From: Bradyrhizobium lablabi | GTDB taxonomy: Bacteria > Pseudomonadota > Alphaproteobacteria > Rhizobiales > Xanthobacteraceae | DNA: 34,483 bases | Direction of reading: 5' to 3' | Assembly: GCF_001440475.1 (NCBI RefSeq) | Contig: NZ_LLYB01000052.1 | Span: 37,378-71,860, forward strand | Part shown: positions 7,759-14,852 of the stretch, one piece after another | How positions within the stretch are numbered: position 1 is the stretch's first letter | Layout of the letters: each line of letters opens with the position of its first letter | Notes under the pieces: generated by a model | Told to the model about the DNA's origin: nothing | The model's database searches: none | Seen by the model: only the letters and a program-made list of their open reading frames with translations | Translations under genes and position numbers: made by a program

Positions 7759-8682
7759 ATGGATATCAGGCAGCTCAGGACCTTCAGTTGCGTGGCGGAG
7801 CTCGGCAGCCTCAGCAAGGCTTCCGACACGCTGCGGGTAGCGCAGCCGGCGCTGAGCCGCCAGATCAAGCTGCTCGAGCATGAATTGCGCGCCGAGCTGT
7901 TCACCCGGAACGGCCGCGGCATGGTGCTGACGGATGCCGGCCGGCTTCTGCTCGCGCGCACCGCGGGCATCGTCCGGCAGATCGACCAGGTGCGTGACGA
8001 GATCCAGTCCGCCGGCGGACCGCCGTCGGGCCGCGTGGTGCTCGGCCTCGTGCCGACCGTGAGCTACGTCATCTCGGCGCGGCTCGCTCGCCGCACCGTC
8101 GACACCTATCCGGGCATCTCGCTCTGCATCGTCGAAAGCTACAGCGGCCATCTGACGGAATGGCTGCACCGCGGCGAGATGGATCTGGCGCTGATCTATG
8201 GTCCCTCTAGCGATTTGCATCTTGCCGTGCAAAGCCTCGGCCGCGATCCCATCGTCGCCGTCGGGCCGCGCGGCAGCGGCCTTTCGAAAAAGAAGCAGGT
8301 CGATATCGGCTGGCTGCTGAAACAGCGCCTCGTGCTGCCTAGTCATTCGCACGGCCTCCGCGCGCTGATCGAGCAGGCGGCGGCGAAGAAGAAGCTGAAG
8401 CTCGACGTCAAACTGGAAGCGGACTCGTTCCGGGTGCTGACCAGCCTGGTCGAGGAGGGGCTCGGATACACGCTGCTACCGCCGTCCTCGGTGCGCCAGG
8501 AAGTCGCCAGCGGCCGGCTGGAAATGGCGGCGATATCAAAACCGTCGCCGATGCGCGAACTGACCCTTGCGTCTCCCATCGATCATCCCGGCTCGACTGC
8601 GATTGCGCTCGTGAGCGAGCTTCTTCGCGACGAGCTGATCGCCTGCCGTGAAGAGGGCCTCTGGGACATCAGGCTCGCCTGA
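7759..8682 (+). CDS. LysR-family transcriptional regulator
   Basis: DNA-binding regulator of 307 residues, the usual LysR length. The N-terminal winged helix-turn-helix reads MDIRQLRTFSCVAELGSLSK, then ASDTLRVAQPALSRQIKLLE and the wing LFTRNGRGMVLTDAG (residues 1-67). A type 2 periplasmic-binding-protein-like effector domain follows from about 90 to 300 (GRVVLGLVPTVSYVIS at the start, LTSLVEEGLGYTLLPPSSV near the end). It is divergent from the acyl-CoA dehydrogenase/CoA-transferase/hydratase operon, the classic layout for a LysR activator of a catabolic operon, so control of that operon is a reasonable inference. The inducer is unknown. The NAC/Cbl-like N-terminus does not identify a subfamily with confidence. 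Confidence 0.95.
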   Translation: MDIRQLRTFSCVAELGSLSKASDTLRVAQPALSRQIKLLEHELRAELFTRNGRGMVLTDAGRLLLARTAGIVRQIDQVRDEIQSAGGPPSGRVVLGLVPTVSYVISARLARRTVDTYPGISLCIVESYSGHLTEWLHRGEMDLALIYGPSSDLHLAVQSLGRDPIVAVGPRGSGLSKKKQVDIGWLLKQRLVLPSHSHGLRALIEQAAAKKKLKLDVKLEADSFRVLTSLVEEGLGYTLLPPSSVRQEVASGRLEMAAISKPSPMRELTLASPIDHPGSTAIALVSELLRDELIACREEGLWDIRLA

Positions 8683-8923
8683 GCCGATGCCGGGCCTTGG
8701 GATTGGCTTAGAACAAAACGGCTAGGGGCGGCATTCTCATCTGGCTACAGCAGTCATGCCGCAATTGTATAGGGGGCGGTGCCGGCTTGCCGGACGATGG
8801 TGCTGGCCTTTAACCGAGGACTTCGCGTCCAAGGTCCGCAAGCTTCCCGATGATATTCAAGGGGTCGCATGCTCGTTTAGCGGCATGTCTGGCAATGTCC
8901 CCAGCGGATAGCGGAGAAGGCAC

Positions 8924-9190
8924 TCACGCGACGGGACGACGGCGCGGTCTTGAGGTCGGTTGCCTCTTCCTGCTTTTCACTGCCAATGCGCCGTGTTGAT
9001 CAGGTAGGGCTTCGCGCCTTGCCTCTGCAGCTTCCCTCAAAGCTCGCAAGCGCGCCATGTTTTCGCGAACAGCAACAGCCCGCCGCTCGACATCCGCCAT
9101 GGCCTGCTTTCCTTGTTCGGCTGCAATCCTTTGACGGTGCGCTCTGGCGATGCTTTCAGGGGAGGGGTCGCCAGGTTTCCTGCCAGCCAT
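8924..9190 (-). CDS. Small basic hypothetical protein
   Basis: An 88-residue, strongly charged protein beginning MAGRKPGDPSPESIARAHRQ, with a long helical, arginine/alanine-rich middle (about 25-65) and a basic tail (KSRKRQPTSRPRRRPVA). No known domain is recognised; the composition suggests a nucleic-acid-associated or helical protein, but that is a guess. The frame is open to 9229, but that start falls inside the perfect hairpin at 9221-9247. The ATG at 9190 has ggaagg about 8 bases upstream, so I choose it. It lies just downstream of the cold-shock gene on the same strand, separated by hairpins. Confidence 0.6.
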   Translation of the reverse strand: MAGRKPGDPSPESIARAHRQRIAAEQGKQAMADVERRAVAVRENMARLRALREAAEARREALPDQHGALAVKSRKRQPTSRPRRRPVA

Positions 9191-9220
9191 GCGCTTGCCT
9201 TCCCACTCCAATGACAATAA

Positions 9221-9247
9221 CCCGCTCAACCCCTAGAGTTGAGCGGG
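9221..9247 (-). terminator. Hairpin, probable terminator distal to the cold-shock gene
   Basis: Perfect 10-base inverted repeat CCCGCTCAAC / GTTGAGCGGG with a 7-base loop. Read on the minus strand it is followed by TTATTGTCATT, moderately T-rich, so it could act as a Rho-independent terminator for the cold-shock gene that ends at 9291. It also sits 31 bases upstream of the next minus-strand ATG (9190). Confidence 0.6.
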
Positions 9248-9252
9248 CATGA

Positions 9253-9281
9253 CGCCTTTCCAGTACATCCGTGGAAAGGCG
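9253..9281 (-). terminator. Second hairpin directly after the cold-shock gene
   Basis: Perfect 10-base inverted repeat CGCCTTTCCA / TGGAAAGGCG with a 9-base loop, ten bases after the stop codon of the cold-shock gene. No T-run follows it, so it may protect the 3' end of the mRNA or act in tandem with the hairpin at 9221-9247 rather than terminate alone. Confidence 0.5.
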
Positions 9282-9290
9282 CGGCCGGCT

Positions 9291-9500
9291 TTAGGCCAGC
9301 GAAAGATTTTCCGCGCTTACCTTACCCCGCATCGGGTCGGTCTTGATCTCGAATGTAACCTTCTGGCCCTCGGCCAACCCGGCAAGTCCGGCGCGCTCGA
9401 CCGCGCTGATGTGCACGAAGACATCAGTGCTGCCGTCGCTCGGCTGGATGAACCCGAAGCCTTTTTGGCCGTTGAACCATTTCACAGTACCAGTCGTCAT
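9291..9500 (-). CDS. cspA: CspA-family cold-shock protein
   Basis: A 69-residue single cold-shock (OB-fold) domain protein that binds single-stranded RNA/DNA as an RNA chaperone. RNP1 is KGFGFIQ (13-19) and RNP2 is VFVHIS (27-32); the start [12 protein letters not shown] and the end VSAENLSLA are typical. The ATG at 9500 has a strong ribosome site (ggagaaag) directly upstream; the longer frame to 9665 adds non-conserved residues and is not used. It is divergent from a bS21 gene across about 440 bases, and two hairpins follow it. A long 5' leader is common in cold-shock genes and would fit the large gap upstream. Many paralogues exist in Bradyrhizobium, so the symbol marks the family only. Confidence 0.95.
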   Translation of the reverse strand: MTTGTVKWFNGQKGFGFIQPSDGSTDVFVHISAVERAGLAGLAEGQKVTFEIKTDPMRGKVSAENLSLA

Positions 9501-9937
9501 TTCTTTCTCCAAAGCGCGAGCATGTCGCGCAACCATCATGCGAGCCAATTCAACGTCGTCGATGTCTTTGGAAAAGGAGCCCGCGGGCGCGATCAACAAG
9601 GCACAGCGGCTAATCGAATAGTTGCGACGTATACAACTATTGCGGTTTTTCAAGGGCCGGACCAACTTATTTGCGAAGCATCCAAGCAGGTCAATTTCGC
9701 TTCCCCGAGCTTCGACGGATTGGATTGCGGATGGCGAGTTCCGGTTGACACGATCGGCCCGGAGTGGTCACGTTCTGTCACCAAAGCGCTCGTCGCACTG
9801 GGATAGCCCCGGTGCTTCGGATCGGTGAAGCAATCGCCGACGCGGTCATCCTCACATCGCCGTTCATCGAAGTTCCTGTGCAATTGGCTGGCAACAGGAC
9901 CCGTCCTGTTTACCAGCCCAAACGCGAGGATCGACTC
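9501..9937. promoter_or_regulatory. Intergenic region between divergent csp and rpsU genes
   Basis: No convincing gene lies in these 437 bases; the frames crossing it lack ribosome sites and protein-like sequence. Both the cold-shock and bS21 promoters should be here. An 8-base perfect inverted repeat, AATAGTTG / CAACTATT with a 9-base spacer, lies at 9617-9641 in a locally AT-rich patch. It could be an operator or a hairpin in the cold-shock mRNA leader. I could not pick -35/-10 pairs with confidence. Confidence 0.45.
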
Positions 9938-10204
9938 ATGCAAGTAATCGTCCGCGACAACAATATTGAGCAAGCCCTGCGCGTGCTGAAGAAGAAGATG
10001 CAGCGCGAGGGAGTATTCAGGGAAATGCGTAGGCGCCGGTGTTACGAGAAGCCGTCAGAGGAGGCTGCAAGAAAGAAATCCGACGCTGTACGCCGGATGC
10101 GCAAGCTTGCGCGAAAGCAGGCGATCCGGGATGGTTTGATCGCGGCTCCGGCGGCGAAAAAGAAGGTAATCAAGCAGCCAGTTCCTTCAACGATAAAGTC
10201 ATGA
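9938..10204 (+). CDS. rpsU: 30S ribosomal protein bS21 (paralogue)
   Basis: Small-subunit protein of 88 residues that normally sits near the 3' end of 16S rRNA and helps mRNA selection. The N-terminus [20 protein letters not shown] and the segments REGVFREM and [18 protein letters not shown] match bS21. The C-terminal tail ([20 protein letters not shown]) is lysine-rich and lacks the Gly/Arg-rich extension I would expect of the main bS21 of this group. It may therefore be an accessory copy, though this is not proven. The ATG at 9938 has a gagga site about 8 bases upstream; the frame is open to 9764 but the extra residues are not conserved. It is divergent from a cold-shock gene, which suggests joint use under cold or stress. 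Confidence 0.92.
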   Translation: MQVIVRDNNIEQALRVLKKKMQREGVFREMRRRRCYEKPSEEAARKKSDAVRRMRKLARKQAIRDGLIAAPAAKKKVIKQPVPSTIKS

Positions 10205-10305
10205 CAGGAACATTAGAAGGCTCGATCACTTGTCTGCTATCGCGCACGCGACACGCAGGAGCGCCAAGATAAACCCCTGCCGGCTCCCAACAGAAGGAGA
10301 GCCCC

Positions 10306-10548
10306 ATGATCCGCTACTACTTTGACATAAGGGATGGCGAAACTCTCTACGCGGATGAAGAGGGGGTGGAGCTGGACGATCAAACGGCGGCTGAGGTCGA
10401 GGCCGCGACTGTTCTTGCTGGCTTGGCGAGGGATCTCTCTCCGCAGGGCGAGCGGAATCACATGGCTATCGAAGTTCGCACAAGCGCAGGACCAATTTTC
10501 CAGGCAGCATTCATCTTCGAGAGCGCTCAGCCTAAGGAACAGCATTAG
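10306..10548 (+). CDS. DUF6894-family small protein
   Basis: An 80-residue protein starting MIRYYFDIRDGETLYADEEG, with the central run ELDDQTAAEVEAATVLAGLARD and the segment MAIEVRTSAGPIFQAAFIFES. This matches the short DUF6894 proteins found in many copies in Bradyrhizobium and relatives, whose function is unknown. The ribosome site (aaggaga) is well placed 5 bases before the ATG. The next gene starts at or just after its stop codon, so the two are probably co-transcribed. Confidence 0.85.
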   Translation: MIRYYFDIRDGETLYADEEGVELDDQTAAEVEAATVLAGLARDLSPQGERNHMAIEVRTSAGPIFQAAFIFESAQPKEQH

Positions 10549-10584
10549 TACATGTCCGTTGTCTTGCGCTTGGATCACTGCATC

Positions 10585-10950
10585 ATGTCGAGACCAACTA
10601 AAGCAAGGAAGCGGGAGCGAACCGCAACAGGACGCGATCCGATGATGGGATTTCGCGCCGCCCCCGTCCTGCGAGCATCCATTGTGAGATGGGCCGAGAA
10701 CCAACCCGATAAGCCTACTCTTTCAGAGGCAACGCGCCGTCTGGTTGAACTTGGTCTGGACGTGAAAGTAAAAGGCCGGTTATCGGGCAAAGATCAGAAA
10801 TTGCGGGCTCGGGAATTGGCTGCCAATGCAATCGATCGCATCGCTGATTCAAAAGCATCTGCGGAGGATCGGGCAGACCGTAAGCGCCGGCTAATTAAGG
10901 GGCCGCAAGAGTTCCGTGAGGCCCGCGTTGATCGTCCTAAGAAGAAGTGA
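10585..10950 (+). CDS. Small basic protein with a possible ribbon-helix-helix segment
   Basis: Product of 121 residues. The segment MMGFRAAPVLRASIVRWA, then a short gap, then TLSEATRRLVELGLDVK (about residues 20-60) resembles a ribbon-helix-helix DNA-binding unit: a short strand and two helices ending in RRLVELGL. The rest is rich in Lys/Arg/Asp and helical. The frame is open to an ATG at 10552, four bases after the DUF6894 stop, with aaggaa about 12 bases upstream. The conserved-looking part begins at the ATG at 10585 (MSRPTKARKRE), which I chose, but neither site is decisive. A DNA-binding role is inferred from pattern only. Confidence 0.62.
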   Translation: MSRPTKARKRERTATGRDPMMGFRAAPVLRASIVRWAENQPDKPTLSEATRRLVELGLDVKVKGRLSGKDQKLRARELAANAIDRIADSKASAEDRADRKRRLIKGPQEFREARVDRPKKK

Positions 10951-11122
10951 TTGCAATGGACGAAAGAATTCCAGCAGCCAACCAGTACGCTGCTTCTATC
11001 CGGGCAAATGCAATTACGATTTGGGCCGGCAGTATTTCGATGTGTGATTGACTGCGCGGGCAGACGCGGAGCTCGAGTCGTTACTATCCTGTATCGAGAT
11101 GGTGGCTTCCCTTGCCTTTGCC

Positions 11123-11326
11123 CTATGTGAACAAGCGGTCGGTCGCTTTATCGAGCCGTTTGTCCGAACCGCTCGCGTCACTGAGATGACCAACCAACTC
11201 TCCGGATACTCGGTAGATGTTGATCCCTTTGAGGTCATATAGCTTCGTGCCATGACGGTCGAAAATTTCTCGACCTACTAGGGTGCCGACGCGCATACCC
11301 TTGCTGTTGAATATGTTGCCTGTCAT
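11123..11326 (-). CDS. 4-fold beta-flower-type small protein
   Basis: A 67-residue protein made of short repeated beta units: GNIFNSKGMRVGTLVGREIF, FDRHGTKLYDLKGINIY and YRVSGELVGHL. The recurring pattern of aromatic/hydrophobic residue, two to four residues, then G is what the '4-fold beta flower' domain shows; no function is established for it. A strong ribosome site (aggagg) lies 6 bases before the ATG at 11326. It faces the DUF6894/RHH pair. The last ten residues (SDKRLDKATDRLFT) lie outside the repeat. Confidence 0.75.
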   Translation of the reverse strand: MTGNIFNSKGMRVGTLVGREIFDRHGTKLYDLKGINIYRVSGELVGHLSDASGSDKRLDKATDRLFT

Positions 11327-11457
11327 CAGAGCCTCCTTGCTTGAGGTCGAGCCGCGAGAATTCTGCGCTCTTCGTTGCCGTGTCAGAGTAGCTTTTGCAG
11401 GAGCGGCTTCAGTTCACCGCGCGCGCACTTTTGCCGGGCACAAGGCACCCCAGTCGC

Positions 11458-11715
11458 TCATCGAACTGGCTGCGTTGAGCCTATGCCGGGATCAGCGATC
11501 GTCTCCCGGTTGTTGCCACAAGCGGAACACCGCCATTCGTTGACAGCCCCCGTGGATAAACAGGTTGATCCGACCGGAGCAGTGACAACGTGTCCGCAGG
11601 TACAGGTATTCGTCCCTCGTGATGGAGAGCGGCGCGGCCCGTCGCTGACCATCCTGGAGGCCCACCGACGCTCGAACCTTCGCTGAAAATGCAATGGATA
11701 GATAATCGAACTCAT
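11458..11715 (-). CDS. Small zinc-ribbon-like hypothetical protein
   Basis: An 85-residue protein starting MSSIIYPLHFQRRFERRWAS, with a CTCGHVVTAP motif (about 45-54) and a second cysteine pair in EWRCSACGNN (about 68-77). Two paired-cysteine knuckles about 20 residues apart suggest a zinc ribbon. The ATG at 11715 is supported by a near-perfect ribosome site (aggaggg) 6 bases upstream; an in-frame ATG at 11763 is not. Similar short proteins occur in Bradyrhizobium without known function. Nucleic-acid or protein binding through zinc is inference. Confidence 0.68.
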   Translation of the reverse strand: MSSIIYPLHFQRRFERRWASRMVSDGPRRSPSRGTNTCTCGHVVTAPVGSTCLSTGAVNEWRCSACGNNRETIADPGIGSTQPVR

Positions 11716-12113
11716 AGGCTCCCTCCTGTAGGCGGCGGGAGCACTGTACGGTCTCTCAGTCACCGAAGCCGTTTTTACGATCAGTGATACTGCTAATATA
11801 GAGCGTGAGCCATCCTATAGCTAGCCGAAGCTCTCAGAACTCGCGTCCGCGATGGAACAGGGGTAGGTGATGATCGCCTCAAACTGGGCGCCGATTTGGC
11901 TGCCCTGCACATAGCGGTCAATAATCCCGACAGCAGTAGTTCCCCACTTGGCGCGGCAAGCTGCGCGACTTTATCGCAGCTATTGAAAGCCGCGCCGTCA
12001 CCAACGAGCAGTGCTGGATTTGAAGAAAGCCGCGTTTGGTCTCCGCGCAGCGGCGCTTGCCGTTCCTTTTAGCCAAGGCGTGAGCCGCCGTCTCCTTCGA
12101 GCTAGGTGGTGCT
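11716..12113. other. Gap without a supported gene
   Basis: No frame here has both a start with a ribosome site and protein-like sequence. The minus-strand frame that reads to 11918 is only the out-of-frame run-on of the frameshifted reductase gene upstream. A short start-less minus-strand stretch (about 11825-11940, with IIDRYVQGSQIGAQFEAIIT) and a plus-strand one (about 11945-12020) read like protein but cannot be assigned; they may be remnants. Confidence 0.4.
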
Positions 12114-12823
12114 TCAACTGAGTGCGCGCTCCACGGCGTGACGCAGCCAGACCATTCCGCCTTCAAGTGTCTCGCAAGCCGGCGCGCTTGCCCGGCACCG
12201 GGCCGGTCACCCTCCGGGCCGTGGTAGTCGATAATGCTCTGGGTTCCGGCGACGCCGTCCACGGCAGGAAAAATCAAGGTGCTGAACTCGTCGATCAGCC
12301 TGTGCTTGAGGAAAGCGCCGTTGATGCTGGCGCCGCCTTCAAGCAGCAGCTTCTTCACGCCGAAGATTGAGCCGATGCGCTCCATCGCGCCGGCCAGATC
12401 ATCGCCCTTCGGACCCGCAAATACATAAGACGCTCCGTCCATGCGCAGTTCTGCAAGATGGGCGTCCGAGACCTGCTCGCCGAGAACCGCCACGGCATGA
12501 TCGCCGCCCACATTATCCTTGCCGTAGTGCACGCGTCCCGATGGATCGATACCGATGGCCAGTTTTTCGCCGCCGCGATTGCCGAGATGGGCTTCGCGCG
12601 CAACCTTCGGCGCATTGGGGATCGCCCGTTCGGATCCTTTGGTCATTTCGCTCATGGTTTTGCGGCCGACGATCCATCCGTCGGCGCCAAAGCTCTCGTG
12701 AATTTTTTCATAGTGTCCGCGCAGGACAGCGGACGAGACGCCCGCTGCGGCCGATGTAAAGCGGCTGGGATGAAGGCGGCCGTCAATCGACGTGCTCATG
12801 TGACAGATAATGGAGGGGCGCAT
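12114..12823 (-). pseudogene. Frameshifted RibD-C/dihydrofolate-reductase-like reductase
   Basis: From the ATG at 12823 the product reads MRPSIICHMSTSIDGRLHPS, then WIVGRKTMSEM, YVFAGPKGDDL and KLLLEGGASINGAFLKHRLI. These are hallmarks of the RibD C-terminal/bacterial DHFR-like family, NADPH-dependent reductases. After GDRPGAGQ the frame turns into unrelated sequence that runs on to 11918. The expected C-terminus (ETLEGGMVWLRHAVERALS) is present in another frame and ends at a TGA at 12114-12116. The shift lies at about 12172-12195 and fits loss of one base. The core domain is otherwise intact (about 237 residues once corrected), so this is a recent mutation or a sequencing error. No good ribosome site was seen. 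Confidence 0.8.
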
Positions 12824-12892
12824 AAACAGACACTCGCTCGCTGAGTTACCCAATTGCGCACAGATGAAGATATTCCTTTGGGCACGCCGCCT

Positions 12893-13000
12893 CTACCATG
12901 CATAGGCAGCCGGCGCCTCGCCGCCTGGGCCGGGCGGCAGACCCCTTGCTTCAAAACCCACCGCGCCGCAGAGACAACGTCCGGAATATATCTCGCTCAT
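12893..13000 (-). pseudogene. Stub of a GFA-family (glutathione-dependent formaldehyde-activating-like) gene
   Basis: From an ATG at 13000 with ggga about 9 bases upstream, the product starts MSEIYSGRCLCGAVGFEARG. This is the normal N-terminus of GFA/CENP-V-like zinc proteins, including the first CxCG metal motif. It then drifts into PPGPGGEAPAAYAW and stops at 12893, where a full family member continues for another 100 or so residues with further cysteines. The rest of the gene is not found downstream, so this is a 5' remnant. It is not expected to be functional. Confidence 0.6.
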
Positions 13001-13207
13001 GGCAGTATTCCCGTTTACGTAGACCCCATTGCGTGCCCACGCATCAAGGCCGAGACGGTCACGCCGGATCCGAATGTTTTGAAATTGGGACACCTTCGTT
13101 GTCGGATCTGTGAATTCGCGTCACCGATACTTGCCGCATCGCTGTTGAACTTTCGCGAGGTTCCCGTGACCTAACCTAAGGGGGGCTTTCGGACCACGGA
13201 GGCTCTG

Positions 13208-13450
13208 ATGACGAGGCATCGAACGATTACCGGGTTCGTGGCTGTCGCCCTGCTCGCTGTCGCCGCAACGGCCGCCACCATGAAGTCGCACTTGCATTGG
13301 ACCGACGGCACTGTCGTCTCCGCTGGCACGACTGCGAAAGGCCTCTCGGTTGATGCGAATGAGCTCCCGGCTGCGAGTTTTGACGACCGTTGGTCGGCGA
13401 TGACGGCTCCGGCAACGGATACGGCCGAGCGCAAGCTCGACGATCGCTAA
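13208..13450 (+). CDS. Small exported hypothetical protein
   Basis: An 80-residue product with a clear signal peptide: a basic start MTRHRTITG, a hydrophobic core FVAVALLAVAATAA (10-23) and a probable cleavage site after TAA or ATA. The mature part is about 56 residues, polar, with no cysteines and no recognised domain (LHWTDGTVVSAG, NELPAASFDDRW). A good ribosome site (ggagg) lies 6 bases before the ATG. It precedes the haloperoxidase-like gene by about 180 bases on the same strand. The function is unknown. Confidence 0.6.
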   Translation: MTRHRTITGFVAVALLAVAATAATMKSHLHWTDGTVVSAGTTAKGLSVDANELPAASFDDRWSAMTAPATDTAERKLDDR

Positions 13451-13627
13451 ATGCTGTCGCAATCGGACGACTTGGCGAAGTCTGCAATGGACTCATCGTC
13501 GTTGGACGACGCTTTCGCATGATGGGCGCGATTGCGGCTGTGCGCACGACAAGATGATTACGGAGGTACATTCACACCCCATTTTTTGGAAGTCATTTCG
13601 AAAATCCAACTTTTCGAGGAGGCAACG

Positions 13628-14848
13628 ATGAACGTGCTGAAAGTTGCAATCGTCGGCCTGGCCCTGATTTCAGCCAATACACCGGTCCGCGCTGATGTCA
13701 TCGGCGACTGGAACAACACCGCCATGGACGTGATGAAGGCGGTCAATGTCGCCGGTAATCCATGGACGCGCAGTATGGCGCTGGTGAACGTGTCGATGTC
13801 CGACGCGGTCAACTCGGTGCAGAACCGGTATTCGCGTTACATACCGGAGCTTCCAGCCAACCCGAATGCCTCGGCCGAGGCTGCGGCCGCAGCGGCGGCC
13901 CGCGAAATTCTCATGCGCCAGTATCCCGGCCAGAAGGAACGGATTGATGCAGCCTTTGCGGAGACGATGAAAAACATTCCGGACAATCCGGCAAGGGCCG
14001 CAGGTATCGATTTAGGCAAAAGCGCTGCGGACGCCGTGTTCACGGAACGGCAGAGCGACGCGACAAATATGCCCGACACCTACCGCCCGCTTACGACGCC
14101 CGGCGTCTGGGTGCCGACCACGCCGCCAATCTTCCCGCAATATGCGACGGCCAAGCCGTGGGGCATGGACAGCGCCAGTCAGTTCCGCCCGGCTCCGCCC
14201 CCGGCCCTCAACAGTGCGCTTTACGCGCGCGACTACAACGAGACCAGGGAAATGGGCGGCGTGAAAAGCACGAAGCGGACCGACGCGCAATCCGACGCCG
14301 TGCGCTTCTGGACACAGGCCAATCTTGGGCCCGCATGGTTCCAGGCGGCCAGGCAGGCTTCTGCGCGTCACAATCTCTCCGTAGCAGATAGCGCGCGCGT
14401 GTTCGCATTGATGTCCATGGCTCTCGCCAATTGCTTCATCGTCGATTGGGACGCCAAATTCCAATATAATTTCTGGCGGCCTGTCACCGCGATCCGCAAC
14501 GGCGACCAGGACGGCAACGATGCGACTGAACGCGACGCCGGCTGGCTGCCGCTGAACACCACGCCGATGCATCCGGAATACCCGTCGCAGGCGGGGATCA
14601 ACGCGGGTGCGGCGCGAGGCGTTCTTGAAGCTGTTTTCGGCAACGGAACGGAAAACTTCACGGCGACCGATACGTCCGACGCGCGGCTTTCACGCCAGTT
14701 CACCAGCTTTGCGCAGATGGCCAAGGAGCACGAAGAGGTCCGCATCTGGGGCGGCATTCATTTCCGCAATTCGCTGGAGGTCGGAGACGCGATGGGGCGC
14801 AAGGTCGCCGATCATCTCGTGGCAAATTACATGAAGCCTGTGCGGTAG
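13628..14848 (+). CDS. Vanadium-dependent haloperoxidase-like (PAP2 superfamily) exported protein
   Basis: Product of 406 residues with a signal peptide (MNVLKVAIVGLALISANTPVRA), so probably periplasmic. The acid-phosphatase/haloperoxidase pocket is partly recognisable: K277-x6-R284-P285 (KFQYNFWRP), the second motif at HPEYPSQAG (315-323), and R372-x5-H378 (RIWGGIHFR), the usual vanadate/phosphate ligand pair. The second motif normally reads PSGH or PSAH; here it is PSQA, so the acid-base histidine is missing and halide oxidation is doubtful. The ATG at 13628 has a perfect ribosome site (gaggagg); the frame is open to 13532 but without support. The next gene, a haem-motif protein, begins four bases after the stop, so the two are an operon. 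Confidence 0.88.
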   Translation: MNVLKVAIVGLALISANTPVRADVIGDWNNTAMDVMKAVNVAGNPWTRSMALVNVSMSDAVNSVQNRYSRYIPELPANPNASAEAAAAAAAREILMRQYPGQKERIDAAFAETMKNIPDNPARAAGIDLGKSAADAVFTERQSDATNMPDTYRPLTTPGVWVPTTPPIFPQYATAKPWGMDSASQFRPAPPPALNSALYARDYNETREMGGVKSTKRTDAQSDAVRFWTQANLGPAWFQAARQASARHNLSVADSARVFALMSMALANCFIVDWDAKFQYNFWRPVTAIRNGDQDGNDATERDAGWLPLNTTPMHPEYPSQAGINAGAARGVLEAVFGNGTENFTATDTSDARLSRQFTSFAQMAKEHEEVRIWGGIHFRNSLEVGDAMGRKVADHLVANYMKPVR

Positions 14849-14852
14849 GCCC

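Noticed and set aside
8757..8910. A 50-codon plus-strand frame in the gap after lysR
   Set aside because: No ribosome site; the gap 8683-8923 otherwise shows no clear gene or hairpin.
10956..11051. A 31-codon frame (MDERIPAANQYAAS...) after the RHH-like gene
   Set aside because: Only a weak ribosome site and no conservation evidence; too short to call.
13451..13522. A 23-codon frame right after the small exported protein
   Set aside because: It starts at the stop of the preceding gene but has no ribosome site of its own and no other support.
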